Assembly (NCBI GenBank): GCA_012295275.1 | Contig: CM022679.1 | Coordinates: 12,128,415 to 12,139,414, forward strand | DNA: 11,000 bases | From: Chrysomallon squamiferum | Taxonomy: Eukaryota > Mollusca > Gastropoda > Neomphalida > Peltospiridae | Reading direction: 5' to 3' | Shown: positions 1 through 7,440 of the stretch, in pieces | Numbering within the stretch: position 1 is the stretch's first letter | Layout of the letters: every line of letters starts with the position of its first letter | Made by a program: the position numbers and the translations under genes | Notes under the pieces: generated by a model | The model's input: only the letters and a program-made list of their open reading frames with translations | The model's database searches: none | Told to the model about the DNA's origin: nothing

Positions 1-60
1 TATGAACGAAACAAAACAAACAAACAAAAACAAATATATAAATAAATAAATACATTTTCT
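1..60. repeat. A-rich low-complexity tract
   Basis: The first 60 bases are almost entirely A with scattered C and T, containing short AAAC and AAAT runs. No gene signal is visible. It continues into AT-rich single-copy sequence up to the TATG array at 171. Confidence 0.8.
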
Positions 61-167
61 TTTCTAAATAAATTTAATCTTTAATATAATAAGATGATGT
101 GGTGTGCTATAATTTGATTAAAGTGATCCAACGATCTGTGATGCCTCTGTTATATAATGTTATATAC

Positions 168-170
<3 letters not shown>

Positions 171-200
<30 letters not shown>

Positions 201-278
201 TGTATGTATGTATGTATGTATGTATGTATGTATGTATGTATGTATGTATGTATGTATGTTTGTATGTATGTATGTATG
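171..278 (+). repeat. (TATG)n microsatellite
   Basis: This is a tetranucleotide array of about 27 units. It is perfect for about 22 units and then carries one substitution (A to T) near 260. Read in frame it gives endless Met-Tyr-Val-Cys, so the open frames across it are artefacts of a 4-bp repeat cycling through all three codon phases. The long perfect core suggests the array is young and probably length-variable. A second array in the same orientation lies at 5890-5988. Confidence 0.97.
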
Positions 279-489
279 AATTATTTTTCTGTTTGTTTGA
301 AGCATCTCCCACTGAAATCATTCAGTTTAATAATTCTACACTTCATAATCTTCAAAAGATTCTGACGTTTCATATTTTTGATCCGAGGTCTTCAACATAA
401 AGCTCAGTAAAACACGTATCTCATTGATATTAATTCCACATCCTACAAACAAAAGATTTATTACCATCTTGATTTATGGTACCTTTAAA

Positions 490-730
490 AGTATCATTGA
501 GGGATAATTACAGACGAGATTGGCCACTGCACATGATAATGTAATGATAATGGCCCCATTCGCAAATAAATCAAGCCCGAATAGCCTTCGTTTCAAATGC
601 ATTTAACTTGCGCGTGTGCTTGTGCAAGGATTTTTATTGATCTATGGGTTCTGAGATACATTATGCGATTGTCCTTGCAGTTTGAAATGCAATTTGACGT
701 TACTGGATGTCGCAATAAATCAAAATATTA
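490..730. promoter_or_regulatory. Balanced-composition island, candidate conserved non-coding element
   Basis: After the AT-rich flank, composition becomes more even and low-complexity sequence disappears. The island holds a perfect 10-bp palindrome AAATGCATTT at 595-604. A related word, TGAAATGCAATTTGAC, begins at 683 and resembles the first copy with a one-base insertion. Both resemble POU-domain octamer-type sites. No open frame of useful length crosses the island. The regulatory reading is an inference; no conservation data were available. The stretch 279-489 shows nothing identifiable. Confidence 0.3.
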
Positions 731-900
731 GGTTTATGATCTTAGTGAATTATTAATATTTATCCTAGACAAGTAATAAGAAAGCGTAATGGATTTTCTG
801 AAAGACTGGGTTTTTATAATACAAATTATAATTATAGCGTGATTGAAAATAATAATTCTAAGACATCGTTAAGGAAAAAAAATCGAGATAAAAGATTTTG
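731..900. other. AT-rich sequence, nothing recognised
   Basis: This is AT-rich single-copy sequence with short A runs near 876. No open frame, repeat family or structural RNA signal was seen. Confidence 0.6.
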
Positions 901-904
901 AAAT

Positions 905-1035
905 GTAGAAGCGTACGACACAGCGATTGTCCAAATGTTCACCCGTCAGTTCATCCCGTCTTACATCCATTCACTAATACTTTAGTCTGTGCTTCCGTTC
1001 AGCCGTCTAGACAGGCTTACAGTCAGCTAGAGACA
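905..1035. repeat. Decayed CCGTC/TCCATTC-like simple repeat
   Basis: Pyrimidine-biased words such as CCCGTC, GTTCATC, CATCCATTC and CCGTTCAGCCGTC recur at irregular spacing. This suggests an old, heavily mutated CCGTC/CCATC-type microsatellite. The unit can no longer be defined, so this is a weak call. Confidence 0.35.
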
Positions 1036-1149
1036 AATAAATAATGTATTTAACGTGAGATGTGTTCCGCTTTAAATATCTGTTATTAACTGTTAAATCA
1101 TTTAAGTTCTGTTAAATTGGAAAAAATAAATTGAAACAGCATTTGATAC

Positions 1150-1545
1150 AGTCTTCTTAAAGTACTGATTAAAATAGGAAACAGATACTCTATTCATAAC
1201 GTTCTGATTGGAGTGTGAACTAAAGACATATTCGTTAAGTATTGATTGGAATGGGAAATAGAAATACTGTTCATAAAGTATTGACTAGAATGGGAAATAG
1301 AAACACTCTTCATAAAGTATTGATTGGAGTGTGAAATAGAAATACTATTCACAACTGGAATGGATAATTTATAAATTTCTCACTGGAATGAGAAACAGAT
1401 GTACTAATTTAGAAATACGAAATAGATAGGGTATTCGTAAAGTTTTGGTTGGGATGTAAAATTCCTACAGCATTCATAATGCACTGATTGAACTCAGAAA
1501 CTCATATACCATTCATAAAGTACTGGCTGAAATAGACAATGTCAC
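1150..1545. repeat. Degenerate 39-bp minisatellite, about ten copies
   Basis: A unit with core TTCATAAAGTATTGATTGGA recurs with TTC anchors at 1154, 1193, 1231, 1270, 1309 and 1348, then at 1434, 1473 and 1512. Spacing is 39 bases throughout except for one 38-base step and one 86-base interval, which would hold about two decayed copies. The second half of the unit reads roughly ATGGGAAATAGAAATAC. The copies centred on 1231-1347 are closest to each other and the outer ones are more diverged, as expected when array expansion stopped long ago. Because 39 is a multiple of three, the minus-strand frame stays open over several copies, but it closes on both sides. A coding role is unlikely. Confidence 0.9.
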
Positions 1546-1856
1546 ACACGAATAGATTTATCCTGCAGACTTATATACAGAATAAAAATCCGTCCAGTGA
1601 TTTCAGTCAGAAAAAAAAAAGGAGAGGATACTGATATCATTATAAAGAACAAATAGTATTAGTTATGTATCTGTCAGGAACAGTTCACAAAATTTCATAA
1701 TAAAATCATAGAAGGTAACATCACCATTCTTCAGTGATGTTAACATTTAGAGATATTTTCTTAAAACAGATCTTTGTGCTTTAGCAAACAGCGAAAATGT
1801 TAAGCATCCGTATTTACTGAACTACTAGAATGAATGTAGGGCGTGTCGCTTAAATA
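1546..1856. other. AT-rich single-copy sequence, nothing recognised
   Basis: A short A run lies at about 1610-1620. Otherwise this is ordinary AT-rich sequence without long frames or repeats that I can define. Confidence 0.6.
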
Positions 1857-1925
1857 CATATATTGACGTGAATGGTGTGAATATCTAGCCCCAAGACATT
1901 ACAGGTTCGATTCCCGTGGATTACT
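1857..1925 (+). mobile_element. Decayed tRNA-derived SINE head with A and B boxes
   Basis: A perfect RNA polymerase III B box, GGTTCGATTCC, lies at 1904-1914. An A-box-like TGACGTGAATGG lies at 1864-1875, which differs from TGGCGTAGTGG-type boxes by one substitution and one insertion. The 40-base distance between box starts is close to that in real tRNAs. The T-arm around the B box can still form four of five pairs (ACAGG with CCCGT). No convincing acceptor stem or anticodon arm is present, so this is not a functional tRNA. The intervening text (TAGCCCCAAGA, then a CAGGTTCGATTCCCG-type run) resembles tRNA-related SINE heads I remember from octopus genomes. The 3' body and tail could not be delimited. 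Confidence 0.65.
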
Positions 1926-2420
1926 TCACAGCTATACAAATATCTGGTCCAGAACATCTGTTGATTTACATTACACACTGATGAATTTCCTTCCGGGTGA
2001 ATCCGCGCAACGTGCAACCGAAATAAATTAGCTAGAAAATGACTTTAACAGAACGAACGTTTCCAACCCTTGGACAGTCCTTCTCGATGATTCATACTCT
2101 CAGGCTGGCCATTTGGTGTTGAATCCTGGTTTTGCGCAGGTCAAAAGTTTGAACCAAACATTATTGCAAACATTCTTATTTTTTTATTGAGAATGGAAAC
2201 ATGAGAGAGCTTGGCATACTACACGCGGTCATAAAACCTATCGTATAACATTTCGCATAATTTTCTGTAATGACATTGCAATAAATCTTCATTTGATACA
2301 AATTGCTGGATTAATTTATTTTATTATGTGCGTTTTCTTTTGAGATATTGGACTTATAATAGCTTGTTGTGTATAATAGCTATAATTATTCGCAATAAAA
2401 TATTAGAGTGTTTTTGACAG
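1926..2420. other. Single-copy AT-rich sequence, possible SINE body
   Basis: The sequence downstream of the SINE head could include its unrecognised body, but no poly-A or simple-repeat tail marks an end. A GGTCAAAAGTTTGAACC string near 2140 faintly echoes a B box but lacks its core. No coding signal was seen. Confidence 0.4.
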
Positions 2421-2429
2421 AAAAAAATG

Positions 2430-2442
2430 GGTCACAGTGACC
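2430..2442. promoter_or_regulatory. Perfect oestrogen-response-element palindrome
   Basis: GGTCACAGTGACC matches the consensus GGTCAnnnTGACC exactly. It is in fact a 6-bp inverted repeat around one central base. A TGACAG word lies just upstream at 2415-2420, and the GAAA array starts 9 bases downstream. Mollusc oestrogen-receptor homologues, including that of octopus, are described as binding this class of element constitutively. Whether this site is used is unknown. It may be a chance product, or a relic of a repeat whose tail seeded the microsatellite. Confidence 0.4.
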
Positions 2443-2449
2443 GAGTAAG

Positions 2450-2450
<1 letters not shown>

Positions 2451-2492
<42 letters not shown>

Positions 2493-2524
2493 AAAGAATG
2501 AAGAAAGAAAGAAAAGAAGGAAAG
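2451..2524 (+). repeat. (GAAA)n microsatellite
   Basis: A purine-only array begins as perfect GAAA units and degrades after about 2490 into AAAG, GAATGAAG and AAGG variants. Such homopurine tracts can be the expanded tail of a retroposed element. The preceding GTAAGAG string is compatible with that, but no body can be identified. Confidence 0.95.
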
Positions 2525-3149
2525 TTAATATAAAGGATGATCGAAAAAGTCTGAATCCAAGTATATCAGACTTGCCAAGCACATTCTCATATAAATGTAT
2601 ATATATTTATTTATCTCTAAGGTGCATAAACATCTACCATAAATACTGAAGTGTCTGAATACGCACTATATAAAAGCATTCCTTTAATTGATATCTTCAA
2701 GTCTGCAAACAAATTTGGAGAATATTAATTTAAAATAAAGCTGCAGTAAATGATAACACGCGGTAGTATTTTTTTTTTTAGTTTCATCAACAGATAAAAA
2801 TCTATTCACTACGATACCAGTAGAAATTTATTACCAGACTTGTGCAACTTGTTCATATTCATACGAAATAATATAATTAAACATTCAAATTACACAAAAT
2901 TATTACACGTTTCTTAGTGAAACTCACAACCTTTCAGCAGCCGCTCTTTTTTTTAATATTAGTGAAGTAGAATTTTGGGCAAACTGAGTGGAGTTCAGTG
3001 TGGTTTTATCCATTGGGATTATATCCTAGAGGAGTTTTCTCTAGTTACCTGAATGTATCAGAAGTAGACTTAATTCTCAAACTAAACTAAATATAATATC
3101 ATGATCTGTTACAATCCACTAGTAAAAGCAAGAAAGGCATGAACAACTA
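2525..3149. other. AT-rich sequence, nothing recognised
   Basis: This contains short TATA-type runs near 2597-2615 and T runs near 2769-2779 and 2947-2955. No open frame or structured element is supported. Confidence 0.6.
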
Positions 3150-3450
3150 TTTGTCTTCCATTCTCTCTCGACACAGTTATTATTTCGAGCTGTCGGCGTA
3201 ATACAAAATTCAGAAGAGGTTACAGTTTCTGGAGTTATTTTTCAAAATTGTGTGTGGTAGCAACAAAATACGCTACACGTGAGTGCGAGTATTTCATGCG
3301 TCTGTTCATCGCAGATTGGGTTTCCTTCAGCGTGCGCATGCATGCTTCCTGGTTTCAATTAGCTGCAGAAAGGAATGCTAATGACAGTTGAGTTGTGTTG
3401 TGTTTGGCTTCTACCAATACAAACAACTTCCACCACTCATTGCCAGCCTG
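3150..3450. promoter_or_regulatory. Balanced-composition island, candidate regulatory element
   Basis: This island has more G and C than its flanks and no simple repeat. Words of interest are a canonical E-box CACGTG at 3276-3281 and a 16-bp strictly alternating purine/pyrimidine run at 3330-3345 that includes an NRF1-like TGCGCATGC. CAATTAG lies near 3356, and a GCTAATGACAG word ends at 3387, where a homeodomain TAAT abuts a TALE TGACAG. Function is inferred from word content only. Confidence 0.3.
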
Positions 3451-3875
3451 ATATGGTTTACGATTGTTATATTTTACACTAACCGTGAGGTATGCATTCT
3501 TTACTGTAGTAAGTGCACGAACAGGAGTTCTTATTTACAGAACTATATAAGTTACGACTAAGCCCTAATTTTGGAGAATACGAAACCCATTCTTCATACC
3601 TATATATATTTATACATGAGTGTGTGTTAATAAAATTCTGATGTGTAAATGGAAATTTGTTTAGTTTATGCATGCATAGTTGAACGTGACCTAAATGTAG
3701 TATCTGACTATGTTGTAATGTATCGAAAGTTTGTACTGATTAAAAAATATGCACTTTTTAGAATCCTCTTTGTACTTGCCATTGTTGTTTTATGAAACAC
3801 TGACGTTAGTATTTTCTTTTTAAATTCAATTTACTCCACATTCGTATATCACAATACAAGCTAAATCGGCATTTG
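3451..3875. other. AT-rich sequence, nothing recognised
   Basis: A short minus-strand open frame over 3479-3673 is Cys- and Ser-rich without a recognisable domain, and I treat it as chance. A GCATGCAT palindrome lies near 3670. Nothing else stands out. Confidence 0.55.
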
Positions 3876-3879
3876 ATTT

Positions 3880-4335
3880 AACAAAGCGGAATAGATTCCA
3901 TCGCTTCACGTGTTTGATTTGACGTGTCTACAATAACACTGTCGATAAGCACGAGAGTAGAAGGATTCATCACAAATTACCTCAATTAATGACATCCTTT
4001 CCTTAATTATATTGAGAAGATATTGGATCATCTCTTAGCCAAGTCTCGAATCAGTGAGAAACAAACTGGCGCGATATTTCTATCTGACGTCAATTATCCA
4101 ATCAAAGCAATGAAAAGGACTTCTTCCGGAAACACGCCAATCAAAGTGGTGCAGTTGGAGCGATATTGGCAGACTAATGCTTTTAGCATTCCAATCTCTT
4201 TTACAGATGTCATCTTGCCAAGAAGTTCGCCGAGGCTGTCAAAAGATATAAAATATTTTATGAATGATTACGTATTCCCAGTGTATTACCAAATCAATTA
4301 CCGAAAATTTGTATTGATAAGGAGTAGCTGACAAT
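3880..4335. promoter_or_regulatory. Balanced-composition island with CRE and twin CCAATCAAAG words
   Basis: The island carries an E-box CACGTG at 3907-3912 and a CAATTAATGACA homeobox/TALE-like word near 3983. A full cAMP-response palindrome TGACGTCA lies at 4085-4092. Two identical copies of CCAATCAAAG, at 4098-4107 and 4137-4146, combine a CCAAT core with a TCF/LEF-like ATCAAAG. A 6-bp hairpin, AATGCT with AGCATT, spans 4176-4190. A 102-codon plus-strand frame (4023-4331) overlaps the island, but its protein has no domain I recognise and no visible splice or promoter support. I favour non-coding regulatory DNA, with a short exon as a weak alternative. Confidence 0.35.
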
Positions 4336-4640
4336 TAATGGAGGGATTTACGAAGGAGACAAGCTAATGGCTGAAATAAGCAGAGGTCACATTCAGCCCA
4401 AATTGTTTATGACTGAATGAAACGACCATGGAAAACAGATTGCCATCTTGTTAAGAATTTGAACATGCCTGACAGTAAAATATGTCCCCATGTGACCTTC
4501 TTCTCGTTATTATTTTATAAAATCACGACATGCAGAAGACAGAAAATAAATAACGACATTTGAGAGAATATTCGCGTCACAAACTTGAATAATACTTCAT
4601 TTAGAATTGATATGTTTATTTTTTATAGCCTGCTACAGAC
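4336..4640. other. Single-copy sequence, nothing recognised
   Basis: This is moderately AT-rich, with one TGACAG word at 4470-4475 and no repeat or coding signal. It may be the trailing flank of the preceding island. Confidence 0.5.
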
Positions 4641-4694
4641 ACTTTTTAATTTTTTTATTTATTTATTTTTTTATTTTTTTTTTTTTTTTTTTTT
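4641..4694 (-). repeat. T-rich tract ending in a long T run
   Basis: This low-complexity T-rich stretch has TTTA interruptions and ends in about 20 consecutive T. It could be the poly-A tail of an element inserted on the minus strand, but no body or target-site duplication was found, so the strand assignment is tentative. Confidence 0.85.
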
Positions 4695-4910
4695 GAGAGT
4701 AGTAGAGAAAACTAATATCACGAATCATAATGCTCTTAAACAATTTTTGTCTATTACAAAAATATTTTTTGGTTTTGATCAATCTGATGAAATCTAAAAA
4801 AAATTCTTGGATCTTTGGTTGAAGTATTTGAAAACGACTGCGCAGAACTTCAATCTCTGTTCTAGTCGTAATAAAACTACTCTGAACCCATTTACAAAAA
4901 TTATCTAAAA

Positions 4911-4955
4911 AACAAAAGCCCCCAAGTCCATAAATGCACAGGCCAACAAAGCCCC
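4911..4955. repeat. Left arm of a dispersed inverted repeat
   Basis: This arm contains CCATAAATGCACAGGC at 4928-4943, the exact reverse complement of 5582-5597. Flanking similarity (an AGCCC word before it and AAAGCC after it) extends the match to about 40 bases at roughly 80 percent. An AAT/AAAT array follows the arm. The two arms may be the ends of one fold-back or MITE-like element, or two opposed copies of one short interspersed repeat. Confidence 0.65.
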
Positions 4956-4967
4956 CCCGATAGAATC

Positions 4968-4968
<1 letters not shown>

Positions 4969-5048
<80 letters not shown>

Positions 5049-5049
5049 A
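4969..5049 (+). repeat. Compound (AAT)n then (AAAT)n microsatellite
   Basis: Perfect AAT units run to about 5014 and switch abruptly to AAAT units ending near 5049. A-rich sequence with G interruptions continues to about 5160. The array starts about 25 bases after the left inverted-repeat arm, a position that would suit the expanded tail of a retroposed repeat. Confidence 0.95.
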
Positions 5050-5567
5050 AATAATAAAGGAAAAAAAGGGAAAAAAATTAGGTCAAAAGATCACGGTAAA
5101 TAAAAAATGAGGTAGTACAAACTCTCCTCAACGTAAAAAAAAACAAACAAGGAAAAACACAAAGAAACAAAATTCTACCATTGTTTAATATTTCCTGTGA
5201 GAACCTAATTATCAAAATCATGGAATTTATGTAATTAGTTATTTGGGTCATGTAAAATGAGTGTGATCAGCTTTAGTCATATTATCAAATGACGTCTGGA
5301 GTTTTAGTAAGCTTTTGATACTATTTGACTGGATATGCTTTGATATAAATTCTTCGTTCAAACTGTGTTCTTTATCTTAATTGTGATTATTACCATAGTT
5401 ATTTTCGTAGTGATCAGTTATGTTGATCAAACAAACACAAAAATTGATAATCATGCCATTATTATGCTGATTTTGATAAAGATATGTAGTTTGTTATGCT
5501 TTAATAAAGTGGTTGTTTGCAAAGTTACTTTTTTGTGGTGTGTGTGTCCTACCTTGATTTTTCACTG
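5050..5567. other. AT-rich spacer between inverted arms
   Basis: This contains A-rich sequence, a direct repeat of nuclear-receptor-like half sites (AGGTCA, two bases, AGATCA at 5080-5093) and single-copy AT-rich DNA. A 98-codon frame (5365-5661) begins with an Ile/Val-rich stretch resembling a membrane segment. It runs straight through the right inverted arm and matches nothing I know, so I regard it as chance. No transposase motif is visible, so any element here would be non-autonomous. Confidence 0.45.
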
Positions 5568-5612
5568 TCAGGCTTTTATCCGCCTGTGCATTTATGGCCT
5601 GGTGGGCTTATG
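5568..5612. repeat. Right arm of a dispersed inverted repeat
   Basis: The core GCCTGTGCATTTATGG at 5582-5597 is the exact reverse complement of 4928-4943. On the minus strand the sequence reads AGCCCACCAGG, then the core, then GGATAAAAGCC, against AGCCCCCAAGT, core, CAACAAAGCC in the left arm. Divergence outside the core shows the copies are old, or that they are different members of one family. Confidence 0.65.
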
Positions 5613-5888
5613 TCCTACATTCGAAAAATATTGCCATCTTAGTTTTGTTTCTGTTATCTAAGTAGTCAACGTATTGTAAACCTTATTGAACTGCCAAATT
5701 ATCTGGTCGAAAGAACGAAATAATAAAAGCAGAAACGTGCTCATCTTTAAAAATAATTAATATAAATATTCATGAACTGTTTATTAGACATTTTCAGTTT
5801 CCATTATCAGCTTGCACATCATATACGGTGGCTTGAATATATATCTTCATTATTTGTTTTTGAAAAAAACATATGCATGTAAGTACGT
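5613..5888. other. AT-rich sequence, nothing recognised
   Basis: This is single-copy AT-rich DNA leading into the second TATG array. No feature is supported. Confidence 0.55.
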
Positions 5889-5889
5889 A

Positions 5890-5988
5890 TTATGTATGTA
5901 TATATGTATGTCTTTATGTGTGTATATATGTATGTATGTGTGTATGTATGTATGTATGTATGTATGTATGTATGTATGTATGTATGTG
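5890..5988 (+). repeat. (TATG)n microsatellite, partly degenerate
   Basis: The first half mixes TATG with TATA and TGTG units. From about 5941 the array is essentially perfect for about 11 to 12 units. It has the same unit and strand sense as the array at 171-278 but is shorter and more interrupted, hence probably older. Open frames crossing it on either strand (Met-Tyr-Val-Cys or Thr-His-Thr-Tyr repeats) are artefacts. Confidence 0.96.
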
Positions 5989-6194
5989 TCTTTATATAAT
6001 TAAAAAAATCAAACATAATTAAAATAGAAAAAAATATTTTCGAAGTATGAAGTCAAAATATGTTAACAGAATATCAGAAGATAATTTGCGATTTTTATAT
6101 TTAATTTTGATCACAGACCAAATGTTTTACGAGATTTCTTTCCCACAAATCGCTTGACAATAACAACACAGAGGGATGCATAATATACACTGAC

Positions 6195-6660
6195 AATGAT
6201 TGGAAATGCCTTCATACATTTTAATTTATGTCTTCTTTGCCTGCGGTGTCCTAAACTCACAACAGGCTAATCTGCGCTTGTCAACAGTAAAACAAGGAAC
6301 AAATGACAGAGTGTCAAAAGACGCCGAGAGAAATGGCTGGGCCTGCCACAGCGTCACCAGGGGTCGCGACCTGCGAGAAATAGATTGAAGAGTTGTCTGT
6401 AAGGGGAGAGAATTATGAAGCAACGTCGACAAAGGTCAAGCAATTTTCTGCCGAGACATATTAAATTCGCTCAAGGGGTTTAGATTTGCGCTTCAATATT
6501 AGTCGCCTCGACGACGTAAATTTGTCTTGTCAGAGAATTAATGTGCCTGGTTGTTACTGGAGTGATTAGAAATGATGCGAGGCCGTACGCCTCTCCGACC
6601 CACCATTTTCTCTTGTGTTTCGATACCGACAACAGTCGATAGGTCAGGCTTTGTTTATTA
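6195..6660. promoter_or_regulatory. CpG-bearing balanced island, candidate conserved non-coding element
   Basis: This is one of the strongest compositional contrasts in the window. CpG-containing words (GACGCCGAG, GGTCGCGACC, AACGTCGAC, CTCGACGACG, GGCCGTACGCC) are concentrated here and rare in the flanks. GGTCGCGACC at 6362-6371 is a perfect palindrome. GAGGC and GCCTC at 6579-6593 form a stem around CGTAC. A nuclear-receptor-type AAAGGTCA lies at 6431-6438 and a TGACAG at 6304-6309. Short frames occur on both strands (for example 91 codons at 6480-6755, minus), but none resembles a protein family I know. Regulatory DNA is the preferred reading. Confidence 0.4.
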
Positions 6661-7380
6661 GAAATCGTATGAGAGGCATATCTAATTTTGTGTAAAATTT
6701 GTAATCTGTTTTTACAAGATTTACAAGATTTACTGTAACTGAAAAAGAAATCCATAAAAAAAAAGAAAATAATAACACGGTCTGGAGAAATGGAAATTAA
6801 ATCAGTTTTAGTTAACTGATATAAATATTAGTTAATTTGAAAATTTATGTAATCAGATAATGATTTGAACAAATAAAAGAAGAAATTAAATAACCTTTTG
6901 GCGACTTTAATATATATTAAACTGTATTGTAGCTTGGAAAAGGTTAAATTTTATAGAATGTTTTCATGTTAATAATATATACATAAATACATACAAGCAT
7001 TTATGCATTTATACATTCGTACTTATGTATAAAACCTTGAACCTAATAAAGATATTAATCTAGATGATATAATGCTCTGTACAGTTTCCATTAATATGAT
7101 TTTGTAATGTTTTGTTAAATATTTAAAGTCGAGTAAAATTTATAATTTAATTTTTTTTCTCTCATAGTCTTATTATACAATTTTTCTTAACACGCACTCA
7201 TAAATGGAAAACAAGTAATTATTGGTGATTGATTCTGTGGTAAACTGAAACCAAGATCTATTCTTTCAGCATAACGTGTAAAAATGTGTTGACAACACAG
7301 TTTAGATTTCCAAGTGACTAAATTGCAAATATCATAATTTAACGATAAAAAAATATGTAAGCAATTAATACATTTTTACA
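6661..7380. other. AT-rich sequence with small repeats only
   Basis: This holds a short TTTACAAGA duplication near 6711-6730 and a 7-bp inverted repeat (ATCAGTT at 6801-6807 with AACTGAT at 6814-6820). A decayed ATAC/ATGC-type simple repeat lies at about 6975-7030. No gene is supported. Confidence 0.6.
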
Positions 7381-7420
<40 letters not shown>

Positions 7421-7440
7421 TTTTTTTTTTTATTATTATT
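7381..7440. repeat. (ATT)n microsatellite with T run
   Basis: About 13 perfect TTA units are followed by a run of about 12 T and three more TTA units. It has the opposite strand sense to the AAT array at 4969, as expected for tails of elements inserted in opposite directions, though no body is recognisable next to it. Confidence 0.95.

Noticed and set aside
99-400. Two overlapping open frames of Met-Tyr-Val-Cys repeats
   Set aside because: They are translations of the TATG microsatellite; the array is open in all frames because the unit contains no stop.
1150-1545. Possible CRISPR-like regularly spaced repeats
   Set aside because: The repeats are directly tandem without unique spacers, the whole 39-bp unit recurs, and the context is eukaryotic.
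1857-1925. Functional tRNA gene
   Set aside because: A and B boxes are present, but there is no acceptor-stem pairing, no recognisable anticodon arm and no terminator T run.
4176-4190. Hairpin AATGCT-TTT-AGCATT as a terminator or structural RNA
   Set aside because: A single 6-bp stem is common by chance and lacks any associated transcript or conserved structure.
4585-4797. Poly-Phe membrane-like frame
   Set aside because: The Phe run is simply the T-rich tract at 4641-4694.
5365-5661. 98-codon frame with hydrophobic N-terminal stretch
   Set aside because: The Ile/Val content follows from AT-rich sequence, the frame runs through a repeat arm, and no family is recognisable.
5812-6016. Open frames on both strands around 5890-5988
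   Set aside because: They are produced by the second TATG array, with no codon-like sequence outside it.
6200-6432. Opposed 62- and 68-codon frames
   Set aside because: They overlap on opposite strands in a CpG-rich island where stop codons are rarer, and neither resembles a known protein.
6480-6755. 91-codon minus-strand frame
   Set aside because: It straddles the end of a balanced island and AT-rich DNA, its N-terminus is poly-Phe/Lys from A runs, and it has no domain.
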